From positions 94,508,031 through 94,572,030 of the forward strand of contig OY804584.1 of the NCBI GenBank assembly GCA_963680875.1: a stretch of DNA of 64,000 nt. The letters run 5' to 3'. The notes under the pieces are model-generated. The model searched no databases and had not been told where the DNA came from. It was given only the letters and a program-made list of their open reading frames with translations. The position numbers were made by a program, and so were the translations under genes. Source of the stretch: Bathymodiolus brooksi (lineage: Eukaryota > Mollusca > Bivalvia > Mytilida > Modiolidae). Shown here in pieces: positions 1 to 10,059 of this stretch (position 1 is the stretch's first letter; each line of letters begins with the position of its first letter).

Positions 1-731
1 AAGACAACACCGATGTGATATTCAAGTCACCAGACAAGCCTAACATATTTCTTGAAATTGCAAAAAAGGAAAGTACAGAATATGAAACTTGTTTAAGCTG
101 GTTAATAGAACATATACGCGTCAAAGGGAGCAATTCTAAAAAGACCATTATATACTGTCGTTCCATTGACACAGTCTCAGAGATTTTTTGCACCCTGAAA
201 GACTGTCTTGGTAAAATGGCATATGTAGACGGCAAAATAGACTCTCAGCACATTTTACTTGAAATGTACCATACAAGTACACATCAAGACTCCAAAGATA
301 GAATTACCAATGAATTCAAGAAGTGTGATAGTCACATAAGATGCATAGTTGCCACAGTGGCCCTAGGTATGGGTTTGGACATAAGAGATGTCGACTTAGT
401 CATGCACATTGGGTGCCCCAAAACCCTTGTGTCATACTGGCAGGAGACCGGTCGTTGTGCCCGAGATGGGAGAGCTGGATATAGTTTAGTACTATACGAT
501 AAGTTTACTCTTTCCCTTAAAACAACAGAAAAGGAGGTGGCACAATTAATTCTCAATAAGGATGAGAAGTGCATTCGACAAGAAATCATAAAATTTCTTA
601 CAGACGACGAAATCGTTGTTGAAGTAAAGCCATCTGAAAAATGCAATGGATCATGCGATTTACAGTGTCAGTGCAGCATGTGCAAGTCCTGTTCTATCTG
701 CAAAAAGAAATGCCATGTCAGGAAAACCTGA
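1..731 (+). CDS. RecQ-like DNA helicase of element A, 3' part (5' part outside the window)
   Basis: Superfamily 2 DNA helicase of the RecQ type; the family unwinds DNA 3'-5' using ATP. The frame is open from base 3 to a TGA at 729-731. Visible motifs are IV (KTIIYCRS), V (ATVALGMGLDIRDVD) and VI (QETGRCARDG). The C-terminus is a short cysteine-rich tail (CNGSCDLQCQCSMCKSC...) in place of RQC or HRDC domains. Bases 1-162 are the same sequence as 54830-54991, so the 5' part can be modelled from there: ATG 53630, exon 1 to 53948, exon 2 from 54551. The whole protein would be about 442 residues with motifs I, Ia, II and III upstream. No stop or frameshift is seen, unlike its partner genes. It lies inside element A and reads toward the right terminus. 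The RecQ assignment is firm; a role in transposition is inferred from location. Confidence 0.85.
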   Translation, partial: DNTDVIFKSPDKPNIFLEIAKKESTEYETCLSWLIEHIRVKGSNSKKTIIYCRSIDTVSEIFCTLKDCLGKMAYVDGKIDSQHILLEMYHTSTHQDSKDRITNEFKKCDSHIRCIVATVALGMGLDIRDVDLVMHIGCPKTLVSYWQETGRCARDGRAGYSLVLYDKFTLSLKTTEKEVAQLILNKDEKCIRQEIIKFLTDDEIVVEVKPSEKCNGSCDLQCQCSMCKSCSICKKKCHVRKT

Positions 732-1365
732 AGTTTGACATCCACAAATTCCTAAAATTGTAATTTGGGCGGCTGTTCACGGTGAATGAGGATTGCTTCG
801 TTCACCGCTAACTCTCCACGCAGTGAAATTGGATACTTACTGCATTTTAATATGTGAGTTGAACCGTTTGAAGACAGTGTGATCATCGACGCTAGTCTGC
901 TTATGTGAACTGTTAAAATCACTATAGCGGTGAATGAGGATTGCTTCGCTCACCGCTAACTCGCCACTCAGTGAAATTGGATACTTACTACATTCTAATA
1001 TTTGAGTTGAACCGTTTGAAAAACAGTATGGAGTTATGTTAAGTTTGCGTAAATTGTAATTTGGGCGGCTGTTCACGTTGAATGAGGATTGCATTTTTCA
1101 GATGGCTTTACTTCAACAACGATTTCGTCGTAATATAGTTAGTCTGCTTATGTGAACTGTTAAAATCACTATAGCGGTGAATGAGGATTGCTTCGCTCAC
1201 CGCTAACCCGCCACTCAGTGAAATTGGATACTTACTGCATTTTAATATGTGAGTTGAACCATTTGAAGACAGTGTGATCATCGAAGTTAGTCTGCTTATG
1301 TGAACTGTTAAAATCACTATAGCAGTGAATGAGGATTGCTTCGCTCACCGCAAACTCGCCAGGCA
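732..1365. repeat. Right subterminal repeats of element A (148-bp units)
   Basis: About four partly degenerate 148-bp units, recognisable by TGAATGAGGATTGCTTCG and by TTAAAATCACTATAGCGGTG. They are in inverted orientation to the larger set at 46150-47338. Each unit carries a short palindrome (AGCGGTGA / TTCACCGCT) that could be a protein-binding site. Bases 1089-1130 are a reverse-complement copy of helicase coding bases 605-646, and 1055-1080 repeats the helicase 3' flank at 756-782. Short ORFs here are by-products of the repeat. Confidence 0.85.
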
Positions 1366-2028
1366 GTGCATACTGTATTGTGAATTATTTGCTTGAGAAG
1401 ATACATGCAGCTAGAAAAAAAAAACCAATTTCATCAAAGCCGCAAAACTGTCTGATTTCTTTTTATTTTACCGTGATCTGGATAATTTGTATGAATCACT
1501 ATTATACTTTACGGAAGACTGAAGCTCGCTTACCACAAACAAAGTACTTTATATTGATAGTATAATACTTTGAATACTGTTTATTACCAAAAAAGGGGTT
1601 CGTTACCTGCATTTTATTAGCAAACATTAAAAAAGTCTAAACATTGGACAAAAAGTTCGTTTTGTGACATATGTTTCTAGAATCCGTAAATTTAATTAAC
1701 ACTGATTTTAAACTATGGCGGCAGGAGAATGAGTTCGCCTTGGACAAGTAATTGTCAGTTCTAATGGGATTAACGACTCTACAGATAAGGTAAGTTAATT
1801 ATTTATTCATTTTTATTGTTAAGGGGTGTAAATTACATGATTCGAGGTGTATGCAGTGGGTTAACTTGTGAATCTGCTCCCGACTTGAAATGACAGCGGA
1901 AAGTGCTACGTATATTTTGACATTTCCGATATGACCTCGCATTTAAATAAAAAATAAAAATGAAAATAATCAGCATGAAAACGTTACAATTAGACTTTAT
2001 AAATGCGAGGTCATATATTATAGGACTA
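1366..2028. mobile_element. Right terminal inverted repeat of element A
   Basis: This stretch is the reverse complement of 45499-46149 with scattered differences. The outermost bases read inward as TAGTCCTATAATATATGACC at both ends. Close to the tip, a 17-bp sequence (2000-2016) is repeated in inverted orientation at 1929-1945. A small outward-reading exon lies inside (1715-1789). The terminus ends exactly at 2028, where the 9-bp target duplication begins. Confidence 0.85.
1715..1789 (+). other. Outward-facing mini-exon in right terminus of element A
   Basis: An ATG at 1715 opens a 25-codon frame that ends exactly at a strong splice donor (AAG|GTAAGT, 1790). It points out of the element into flanking DNA. 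The mirror copy at 45811-45737 is open throughout. This copy has TGA at 1730-1732 where the other has TGT (Cys6), so it is broken. Conservation of ATG, length and donor in both termini suggests a real exon or an exon-donating device; no expression evidence is available. Confidence 0.45.
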
Positions 2029-2037
2029 TTACCAGTC
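2029..2037. repeat. Target-site duplication of element A (right side)
   Basis: TTACCAGTC follows the right tip of element A and is identical to 45490-45498, which precedes the left tip. Both copies are direct repeats, as expected for a 9-bp target duplication. Confidence 0.8.
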
Positions 2038-2224
2038 CAAAAGTATTTTCGCCACTTCAGCGTTGGTTTCCACTCGTAGAACTGATCTGAGCTCATTCCA
2101 ACGATCACACTGGTCTCCAATCCATATCCTGCTCAAATTTAGCATTCGATTCTCTTTTCCGCTGTTTTCTTTCTGAATCTGTAAATCTTCTCTTTGGACC
2201 ACGCTTCGAACTAGATTCTGACAT
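2033..2224 (-). pseudogene. First exon of element Y gene (R-I-x-I-G-D-Q-x-D-R protein), frameshifted
   Basis: Reading leftward from ATG 2224, a Lys/Arg-rich start (MSESSSKRGPKRRF...) is followed, after a one-base frame change near 2125, by RIWIGDQCDRWNELRS and a segment ending in AKILLD. The exon ends at 2033 with GACTG|GTAA. The element A insertion falls four bases into the intron. The original donor continues at 45489 as GTAAGTGC, and exons 2 and 3 lie at 44910-44708 and 44062-43915. A clear paralogue of this exon is at 9612-9780 in element X. I recognise the pattern as recurrent in invertebrate mobile-element proteins but cannot name the family or a function. Confidence 0.55.
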
Positions 2225-2486
2225 GTTTCTTTCATAGACAACAATCGCAATACGCATGCGTAGCGTTCAAGTTCAACAGAGGTTTTATGAATACGGAAAA
2301 TCTTCGGTGGGAATTATTGCATGGACTTAATTCTCGCTACTTGTTTCCCCCTTTATTATATAGTAATGCGAGCTGAAAGACCAATTTTATTGCGTTTTTT
2401 AAATGTTTTAGCAAGTTTAAATGGTTTTATTATTAAAAGAATTGTGTTTTTATTTTTAGTCAAATATATAGCCAGTGGGACTTTAA
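2038..2486. mobile_element. Right end of TTAA-flanked element Y
   Basis: The right tip reads TAGCCAGTGGGACT and is followed by TTAA (2483-2486). The left tip at 41595 reads AGCCCCACTGGCTA and is preceded by TTAA (41591-41594), so the tips are inverted repeats with one mismatch. With element A removed, Y would be about 4.35 kb (41595-45498 plus 2038-2482). The tips are short and the two pieces are far apart in the window, so this rests on the combination of TIR, TTAA and gene continuity. Confidence 0.6.
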
Positions 2487-3305
2487 CAACAAAACATCAA
2501 ATAGCAACAGATTTAACAAGATAATAACATAACAATTAATGTAAAATGTTAATTGTATATTTTGATAAATATTATCACATGTTTGCTTCTACATTCTGAC
2601 TATTGCATAAATAATTTTCAAGGTAGGCTATAATTATTTTATCATTTTTCAATATTATTATTTAAATACATGTCTTAAAATTTTTAAATTTTATGAAAAC
2701 TTTTAAATTTTTTAAAATATTTTGAAAATTTAATGATTTTGAAATATTTTGAAAATTTTGATTTTTTTTTGAAATTTTAGAAATTTTGAAAGAGGGAGAG
2801 TCGCTAAGGTGCAAAAAAAATGCTTGAAAAGCAACAAAAAAAACAAAAAAAAAGAAAAAAAAGTGCATGCAGTTTTTTATCAAGTAGGATTTATACTGAT
2901 TTTGTATGGGGAAAATAACGGTAATTAAAAAAACATAATAATACATACCAGGTAATTTATTTGTTGTCATTACATCAATGTCATTATATCTCCGTTTACA
3001 AATCACTTCACAGCAGGTGTTATCATTGAATTTCAAGCCGAAATAACAGTATATTGTGACACCTGTACTAGAGAAACCATACATTAGCATATCGATAAAC
3101 CCCGAGAACATAAGATTTTTACACTTTACTAATGGCGGACACACTCAAAAGTCGATAATGACCGCGCCCATGTTTTTAAGAATAACAAAGTCTATTGTGA
3201 CGTCACCAACGTGTTCATCCGCCAACGACAAATTCAAATAGTCACATGAAATAATCGTAATTAAAATCGAGGAATCATTAAATTTTGTTGTAAAAATTAA
3301 ATTAT
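2487..3305. other. AT-rich non-coding stretch
   Basis: No gene is supported. 2640-2880 is low-complexity sequence built on TTTTGAAAATTT-like strings, followed by an A-run. This segment is absent from the second copy, whose deletion removes everything between the helicase (position 163) and the hairpin (position 3325). Confidence 0.6.
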
Positions 3306-3459
3306 AAGGAATATTTGAAATTGTTGAACAGGTTATACTTGCATAACCTGGTGTGGGTCAGTTTACGCTTTTCATAAAACGCTTCGTGGTTTATTAAGCG
3401 TAAACTGACCCAAACCAGGTTATATCGTATAACCTGTTCAACAATTTCAAATATTCCTT
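3306..3459. repeat. 154-bp foldback (long hairpin)
   Basis: Two arms of about 65-70 bases pair almost perfectly around a short loop near CATAAAACGCTTCGTGG. The outer arm starts AAGGAATATTTGAAATTG and the 3' end is its complement. The second copy (54989-55125) lacks the outer 17 bases of the left arm because the deletion breakpoint falls there. Confidence 0.85.
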
Positions 3460-3619
3460 AAATGAAGGAATCCCGTTCCTCTGTTAGAAATTAAGGCATA
3501 TCAGAAAGTATAAAATAGTTTGCCATTGACCTCTACTGTTGCTGGAATGATGCTATCATTGTCTGCATGTATCACCACTAAAGCGCTGAGCTTGATTGCG
3601 GCACATCAAGGTACTTCGG

Positions 3620-3692
3620 TCGTCTCTGGCAATAAAACTGACCGCCACGATATAACTACAATATTGTTGAACGTGACATTAAACACATCTAA
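3620..3692 (+). repeat. SINE tail fragment
   Basis: Contains AATAAAACTGACCGCCACGA followed by the ATATTGTTGAA...TTAAACAC tail of the common SINE of this window. Only the 3' part remains. The equivalent in copy 2 is at 55286-55358. Confidence 0.65.
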
Positions 3693-5431
3693 CCATAACA
3701 CTACACTGGTTAGACGATTGAAGGACTAGCTAGCTGGTTTGTCTATTATGTATCCTCACCGGCAAATACTAGAAATAAATTAAAGCCTTAACGGCATATT
3801 CATAATAAATAACAACATCACAAATTGTGTTATCCCCTCGAATATATATGTGACATCAGGTTTACAAAACATATTGCCAATCATGTATGTTTGATAAATT
3901 TGTCATCTATACACTAATTGTGAATGACATTTCGCATAGGATCATGTCAAAAGTCATATTTTCATCCGACTAATCAACGCCACCAGCTTACCAAATTTTG
4001 AAGTATTAAAACACAACACACGCTGAGAGAACTGTTGTCTGATTGATCAGTATGTTTTACTGTAGGGCATATAATTGGACGGTAAAAGATGAATGAAATG
4101 AAACTTGACATAACCACAAGCGGTTATTTGATTATTGCTTAACGCCCAATGAGCAGTATTACAGCTATATTTAGGACCGGAAAAAAGTTCAATAATATAT
4201 AGAAATGAGGGAATGGATGGGTCAGCCGGATTAGCTACTTTTGACTGCCACTGAAATGGTATGGAAGGGTGTGTTGGGACGAAACGTTTAGTCTTTTGAT
4301 AGCGGTTAAAGTGCGCCTACTCTACAAAATATATACAAAAGATGTATTTCACGTGCAGGGAACGTGGCACTCTCCGAACACGTTACTCACTATGGATGGG
4401 TAGGCTTTCCATATTATAACATGACAACCCCTAGTCGGGAGGGTTCCCCTTATCTGCCACCTGGGAAGGCGCTGATCATCTCTCTGGGTTTGAGCCCTGG
4501 GAGCCTTCACCAGTGCATAGGGCCACAAACGGGATATTTCCAGATATTAGTGTTTCGCACTAAGAGAGATAGAAAGAAAACATCCAACAAATTTCTAATT
4601 GTAATTAAGTTGTGTCAATACACTTTCTGCACTTACTATACAATAAGCCGATTTACAACTTACAAGTAAAACAGGATATATTATATGTGTACTTAACGCT
4701 GGTGAATAAATTCAGATTATATAACTATCTAAGGAGGAAATTTAAATGTATTTTATATTCATAAGTTTCTAATATATAACGACAATTTAAAGGGAGAGGG
4801 TTCTGTTAGTCCCCCGGTCCAAAAATGTTTGTCATGCTACACAAAAATCAGATTATTTCATTAATATTCCAGGTCAATGAATTTTTCTTAACTAAATTAG
4901 GCGACAAAATTAATTTGAAAAAAAACAGTCCCCCAACCCGTTACCACCAAAATACGATTTAAATGGTGGTCCCTGTTTGGGTCAAATCAAATAGTATAAA
5001 ATATATATTTGTTCCTTCTTCTCTAAGCATGCAGCTTTTAAGGGCAAAGACTGGTTGACGCGAAATCAAAGTGATGTGTCTGTGTAGAGCGACGTGTCTG
5101 TTTGTGGAATATAGTTTTACTGAGATATGACAATAATAGTTCAACTTTGTGCGACGGTATAGCAGAAAACAACAGATAAATTATCAGCATTGTCATCATC
5201 ATCATCTCATACTACATATACACATACTGCAGCCTTCTGACAAGACTGTATTTATATTAAGTCTTTTCCAAAGCATATGATAATGTTGTACATAATTTTT
5301 GTCAGAACACCCAAATAAAGATATGAACACACAAAGGTGGATACGAATATTCAAACCAGCTTGGGAAAAACCTCTCACTGTTGAGTATATACAATAAATA
5401 GATGTTTTGCTTCTGGTATATCTCCATTTAA

Positions 5432-5702
5432 GGTGGTACCATACACTTCAGGTAAAATTTGATCTGCTCGTTTGATTTTCTTATTTTTTTGGTAGTGTGT
5501 TTGAATATATCCACTGTAATAAATATCAAAATTTTAACAAATTCCAACCAACAGACTCAGAGCTATAAATTCACTAGCCACATTGCAGCTTTTCTCTCTG
5601 GTTTTGATCACCGAGATGCTTGAAATCTGCATACAAACATCATATGATCAAAACGTTCAACTGATTTTAAAGAGTTATCTCCCTGTAGTGTATGGTACTA
5701 CC
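5432..5702. mobile_element. 271-bp MITE with TTAA target duplication
   Basis: Inverted termini GGTGGTACCATACACT and AGTGTATGGTACTACC are flanked on both sides by TTAA (5428-5431 and 5703-5706). There is no coding capacity. Its copy-2 equivalent is 57098-57368, and a truncated copy of its 3' half is at 6953-7027. TTAA fits piggyBac-like or Kolobok-like mobilisation, which is inference from target site alone. Confidence 0.8.
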
Positions 5703-6069
5703 TTAAATAATGTAATTATTAGTTACTACTAAGGTTCCCCTCCTTCAGGCATGTTAACCTTACCAGATTTTAGTTATCATGTTTAGACACTTTTTGTTTT
5801 ATTGCTCATAATGATTTTATAAATAATTTGGCTTTCCTATCTTTTGATTTTGAACGTACTTAATGAAGGTTATTCCAGAAACGTTCCGTGTGCACTAAAT
5901 TTGATAGGTACGTATTTATTGTATATATTTGTATTTTAGGTCAGGATTGGGTCCGGAAGTAGCTGATTATATCTTTGATTGTAAACAATCGGGTGTCACA
6001 GTGTACATGTATGACGAGTAAGTTTAGCTACACGCTGTCAAATATTTGTATGGAGTTGTAGAATAGAGT

Positions 6070-6230
6070 TTGATGTAGAGGGAAAAAACTGTCCATGCTT
6101 ATGTTGTGTCCATGTCTATGTTGTGTCCATGTCCATGCTGTGTCCGTGTTTATGTTGTGTCCATGTCCATGCTGTGTCCATGTTTATGTTGTGTCCATGT
6201 CCATGCTGTGTCCGTGTTTATGTTGTCATT
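6070..6230. repeat. Minisatellite of GTCCATG / TTTATGTTGT units
   Basis: Short units built from TGTGTCCATGTCCATGCTG and CGTGTTTATGT alternate. The copy-2 equivalent (57755-57890) has a different unit order, as expected for an unstable array. Confidence 0.75.
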
Positions 6231-6325
6231 CATTTTTGTGATAGTATAATGTCTTTTTGAATGGAAGCGAATCTTTGTAGGTTTATCTTGTATCGTTTTG
6301 TTTATAAATGTATTTTCGAGAGATA

Positions 6326-6420
6326 TCCTATTATCGAGAGGGGAGGGAGATGGGATCCTATTATCAAGAGGGGAGGGAGATGGGATCCTATTATCAAGAG
6401 GGGAGGGAGATGGGACCCCA
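6326..6420. repeat. 30-bp minisatellite, three units
   Basis: Three units of TCCTATTATCRAGAGGGGAG followed by GGAGATGGGA. It is present with the same unit number at 57986-58080. Overlapping short frames are artefacts of the repeat. Confidence 0.8.
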
Positions 6421-6952
6421 TTCATCGATTAAACACTGCCACATTATTGTGTCTGTCCCAAGCCAGGCACAGGATTTCGAACACCATACGTCGTTGTCTT
6501 TTTGTATTCAATTAAGATGAGAGGTGATTGTTCTTTATGTTGTTATTGGTGGAATTGATGACCATCACAGTTTAATCTGTCTGTTCATAATATTATTGTC
6601 GTCTAGGTCGTCCCCCTATACTATCAATGTAATGTGTCATCGAGGACTATGACACCCATTTCACACGTTACATGTATCTATAAACCATGAAGGTATTTCA
6701 CCAGTGTCAATAAAAACATTGGGTGCAACAGTGAATTCAGTTCAAAATTGGTAATAAATTATAATAACAAGTATTAAAATTAGTCGAAGTCGTTGGCTTT
6801 GTAATTTTAAGAAATAAAAAACTATGATTTAAAATACGAAATAAAGAAGTGTGACTTCACCTATTTAGGATAAAAATAACACTAGATCTCAATAGTAATA
6901 TAGCATTCTTGTTTTTTAAGATTTAAAGTAGAAATATTAACAAATAGAAAAA

Positions 6953-7027
6953 TCTGCATACAAACATCATATGATCAAAACGTTCAACTGATTTCAAAGA
7001 GTTATCTCCATGTAGTGTATGGTACTC
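6953..7027. repeat. Truncated TTAA MITE
   Basis: Matches the last 75 bases of the MITE at 5432-5702 (ATCTGCATACAAACATCATA to GTGTATGGTACT) but has no left terminus. It abuts the SINE that follows. Copy 2 has it at 58612-58686. Confidence 0.65.
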
Positions 7028-7262
7028 CCTTGGTTTATGGTTTATATCGTGGCGGTCAGTTTTATTGATGGAGGACACCGGAGTACCCAGAGAAAATCAT
7101 CGACCTGTCGCAAGTAACTGATGAACTTGATCACATAATGTTGTATCAAGTACACCTCGTCATGAACGGGGTTCGAACTCACAACTTAAGTGGTGATAGG
7201 CACTGATTGCACAGGAAGCTGTAAATCCAACTACCGTACGATCACGATCACGACGCCCCCTT
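7028..7262 (-). mobile_element. tRNA-derived SINE, nearly full length
   Basis: Read on the minus strand: a tRNA-like head with a B-box-like GAGTTCGAACCCC, then a middle region with CTCTGGGTACTCCGG, then a tail with AACTGACCGCCACGATATA. This is the most common SINE in the window. The full tail end (AAAGTGGCGTTAAACACC) is seen in other copies. Copy 2: 58688-58920. Confidence 0.75.
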
Positions 7263-8309
7263 CCATTCCCAACCCTTCTTCCATCCCCAGCCCTTCATCC
7301 ATCAAATATATTTGACACCCCTCTCAAAATCACATACGACAACAATCCCAAAGCACAAGCAATCGATTCTGACTACATTGCAACTGCAGAGTTTGACATA
7401 AATTTAAACGAGACAAAAGTCTGAGCTGACACTTTTTCTGCAAGCTGTCAGTTTAAATCTACCTGAAGATAAGGTGAATAAAGTTGTATTAGATTCTAAC
7501 AGAGGGAAGTGTATTAAACAAGAGGCTGCACTATGTGTGTGTTCAGTATGATGAGATGGTGATGATACTCTAAAAGATTGTATGAACTTTTTCTTTGAAT
7601 GTCCAGTTTACAGTGAAAATAGAGTAATTTTAATTAGAAAATTAGAAATTTACGTAATCACAATAAAATTGAAACTAGCTGGTGATGGAAATCTGGCTCC
7701 TCAACAAAACATATAAATGTTCCCAGTTGTTTTTTCCTTTCTAAGAATTACCCATCACTTTAACTGATGTAACTAGCATACTCCAGTTCATGTTGGCTTT
7801 TTTATTATCTTGTGTGTTTGTTCTCTTCATTGAACCTTTTCTTCTTCTTTCCAATCCCCCATTTAAAGTTTTGAACATTTTATTTTACAGTATTTTTCTT
7901 TATTATTATTTTCTAAGCATATCATATGCTAAAGTTTATTTGTATAATTATCCCCATTATGTGCGATCATTTTTGTTGATATATTTGGTAAAAGGGTAAA
8001 TACTATAATGATTAGACAGAAAAACAAACAAGTACGGGCCTATTTTAACGTTGTCATTTACCGGGTAATAAATACGTGATGGTAAAAATTGGGGTAGAGT
8101 TATATCCTTTGCCTTATGATTTAATGACTAGATTCGTTTAAGACCCGGAGGATAAGTAATCAAACAACTATTATAACATTACATTTCAAGTAATTTTTTT
8201 TCTGGTAAATGGGAGCCTACTTGAATTAGTCAAACTCAAGGTAAGTTTAAAGACAAATGACATGGTTTATTAGATACATTTATCATTGCATTTGTTTATG
8301 TTTGTAAGG

Positions 8310-8435
8310 TTATGGTGTTTAACGCCACTTTCAACAATATTTTAGTTATATCGTGGCGGTCAGTTTTATTGGTGGAGAAAACCACAGTAACCGGAGAAAA
8401 ACCACTGGCTTGTCGCAAATACCCGCTCAGATATA
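8310..8435 (-). mobile_element. SINE, 3' half
   Basis: Tail and middle of the same SINE on the minus strand (GGTGTTTAACGCCACTTTCA at 8313 on the plus strand, then ATATCGTGGCGGTCAG). The tRNA-like head is missing. Copy 2: 59956-60080. Confidence 0.7.
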
Positions 8436-8524
8436 GGTGAACTTACCCAGTTTTGAATATCTTATTTAAGACCTTTGGTTTTTCGTGCTAAAGAAGATTC
8501 TATAATTTTTTTGTCTTTCCAATC

Positions 8525-8640
8525 TTTGATTTTGAGGGTACCTGATGAAGGTTATTCCAATCTTTGACCTTGAGGGTACCTGATGAAGGTTATTCCAATC
8601 TTTGACCTTGAGGGTACCTGATGAAGGTTGTTACAGAAAC
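8525..8640. repeat. 36-bp minisatellite, three units
   Basis: Three units of TTGACCTTGAGGGTACCTGA plus TGAAGGTTATTCCAATC. Copy 2 (60165-60245) has only two units, a clean copy-number difference. Confidence 0.75.
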
Positions 8641-8944
8641 ACGTCGCGAACACTACAATTGATATGCTAGTATACGATTTTATTAATACATTTTTTTATA
8701 TATCTAAATAACTTGAAAACAAAAGAATTTATAGCAGACGTATGTTCGTTCAATGCAATTCAACCATTCGGAGAATTGAAAATTGAAATTTCACAGATTT
8801 TTTTTCTACCTCTGATATTAAAATAGTATGACTTTAAATATTCCACTTAAAAACTATTATTTGTTTCTCAATGAGGGACGATCTGCATTCTTGCTATTTA
8901 AGATAAACACCTGTTTAATGAGTGAGTGAGTGAGTGAATTATAT

Positions 8945-9000
8945 TTTGTTGTTGTTTAAAGCCACATAAAAACATTTCAGCTATATCATGGCGAGAACAA
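8945..9000 (-). repeat. SINE tail fragment
   Basis: A short degenerate piece of the common SINE tail (AAAGCCACATAAAAACATTT, then AGCTATATCATGGCGA). It is preceded by a GAGT microsatellite that differs in length between copies (60540 in copy 2). Confidence 0.5.
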
Positions 9001-10059
9001 TTTACATTCAATGAAATGATGATGATATCCGCTTTCTCCTAGACCAACACGTTTAGTTGCATGATCTTTATATTGCTAGCCGACTGAAACATCAGTTCGC
9101 AGGTAGACATACACACTTCACTCCTTCAGCCTTTCTCTTATTCCTTAAGCTGCATATAAGAGGAGAATCGTCAAATACCATACTCAAGAAGACCACACTA
9201 ACAATTATACTACCGATGCGGTCCAAAGAAAAAAAACATGTTTAAGTTATGTCAATGACCCAGTAATCCTTTTTAATTTATCTTTAATAAAATGCATATT
9301 CATTAAGCTATTTAAAACATATTTTATTGTTCAAAAAGACAATTGAGACGTTAAAGGGATATTGTCTACCAGCTGCGTAATTTTTTCATACCCAAAATTA
9401 TTGTCGATTTCCGTACTGACCTTCATAAAATGAAGATTAACACCGAGTTATGTTGCAAAAGATACGATTTTTTGACAAAAAAGACCCAAAAAAGAATTAT
9501 TGTCCGGATGACAATATTCAAATCTATTCATGTGGCCTTCTATGCGAACACGTCTTGAGCATGCGCACTGTTTAGAAACAATAAACAACATGTGGTTCTT
9601 GGGCAAAAGAGAAACTGTCAACGCGTGGAAGAAAGCGGACTTTGACGAATTCAGAGATAAATAGGAATAGAAGTGAAGTATCTTCCAAATGGAACAAATG
9701 CAGGATATATGTAGGGGATCAGTTGGACCGTTGCCGTTGGATGGAGCGAACTCAAGGAAGTGCTTGATTATTGTTGATAGGTAAGCCGAGCATGTTGCCT
9801 TCTTTTCTCAATCGTTTTTCATATTTTATGAATTTATGATGATGCATATGATCATTTTCGGTAGATATTAATCAATATATTTAATTTTGCATCTGGCATC
9901 AGCAAATTATTGTCAATGAGTAGCATAAAACGGCCGTATTTGCGAGGTAAACAAACACAAATTTTAAGAGGCCAGCAAAGGGGAAATGGGAGTGCAAAAA
10001 TGATATCAATGACAATGCAGTTTATTATTATCAATTTAAAAAGAAATATTGAATCAATT

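Larger units (their letters stand above)
3323..9354. repeat. Duplicated block, copy 1 (first part)
   Basis: This block matches 54989-60972 base for base apart from scattered substitutions, small indels and repeat-number changes. It holds SINE fragments, a TTAA MITE and three minisatellites, listed separately. I see no gene in it. The longest frames (for example 4364-4669) differ between copies without any coding pattern. Confidence 0.85.

Noticed and set aside
837..1317. Minus-strand frames in 148-bp repeats, and their plus-strand equivalents at 46209-47278
   Set aside because: They arise because 148 is not a multiple of three and the repeat lacks stops in one frame; the same peptide recurs in several frames.
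2033..2224. Host gene disrupted by element A
   Set aside because: The exon and its continuation at 44.9 kb lie within TTAA-flanked inverted tips together with a ballast gene, the same pair as in element X, so it is element-borne.
2662..3144. 160-residue minus-strand frame
   Set aside because: Mostly low-complexity Phe/Lys/Asn translation of an AT-rich repeat and an A-run.
4364..4669. 101-residue plus-strand frame, duplicated at 56030
   Set aside because: No recognisable domain; the two copies differ at non-synonymous positions and the context is non-coding repeat. Duplication alone keeps it open.
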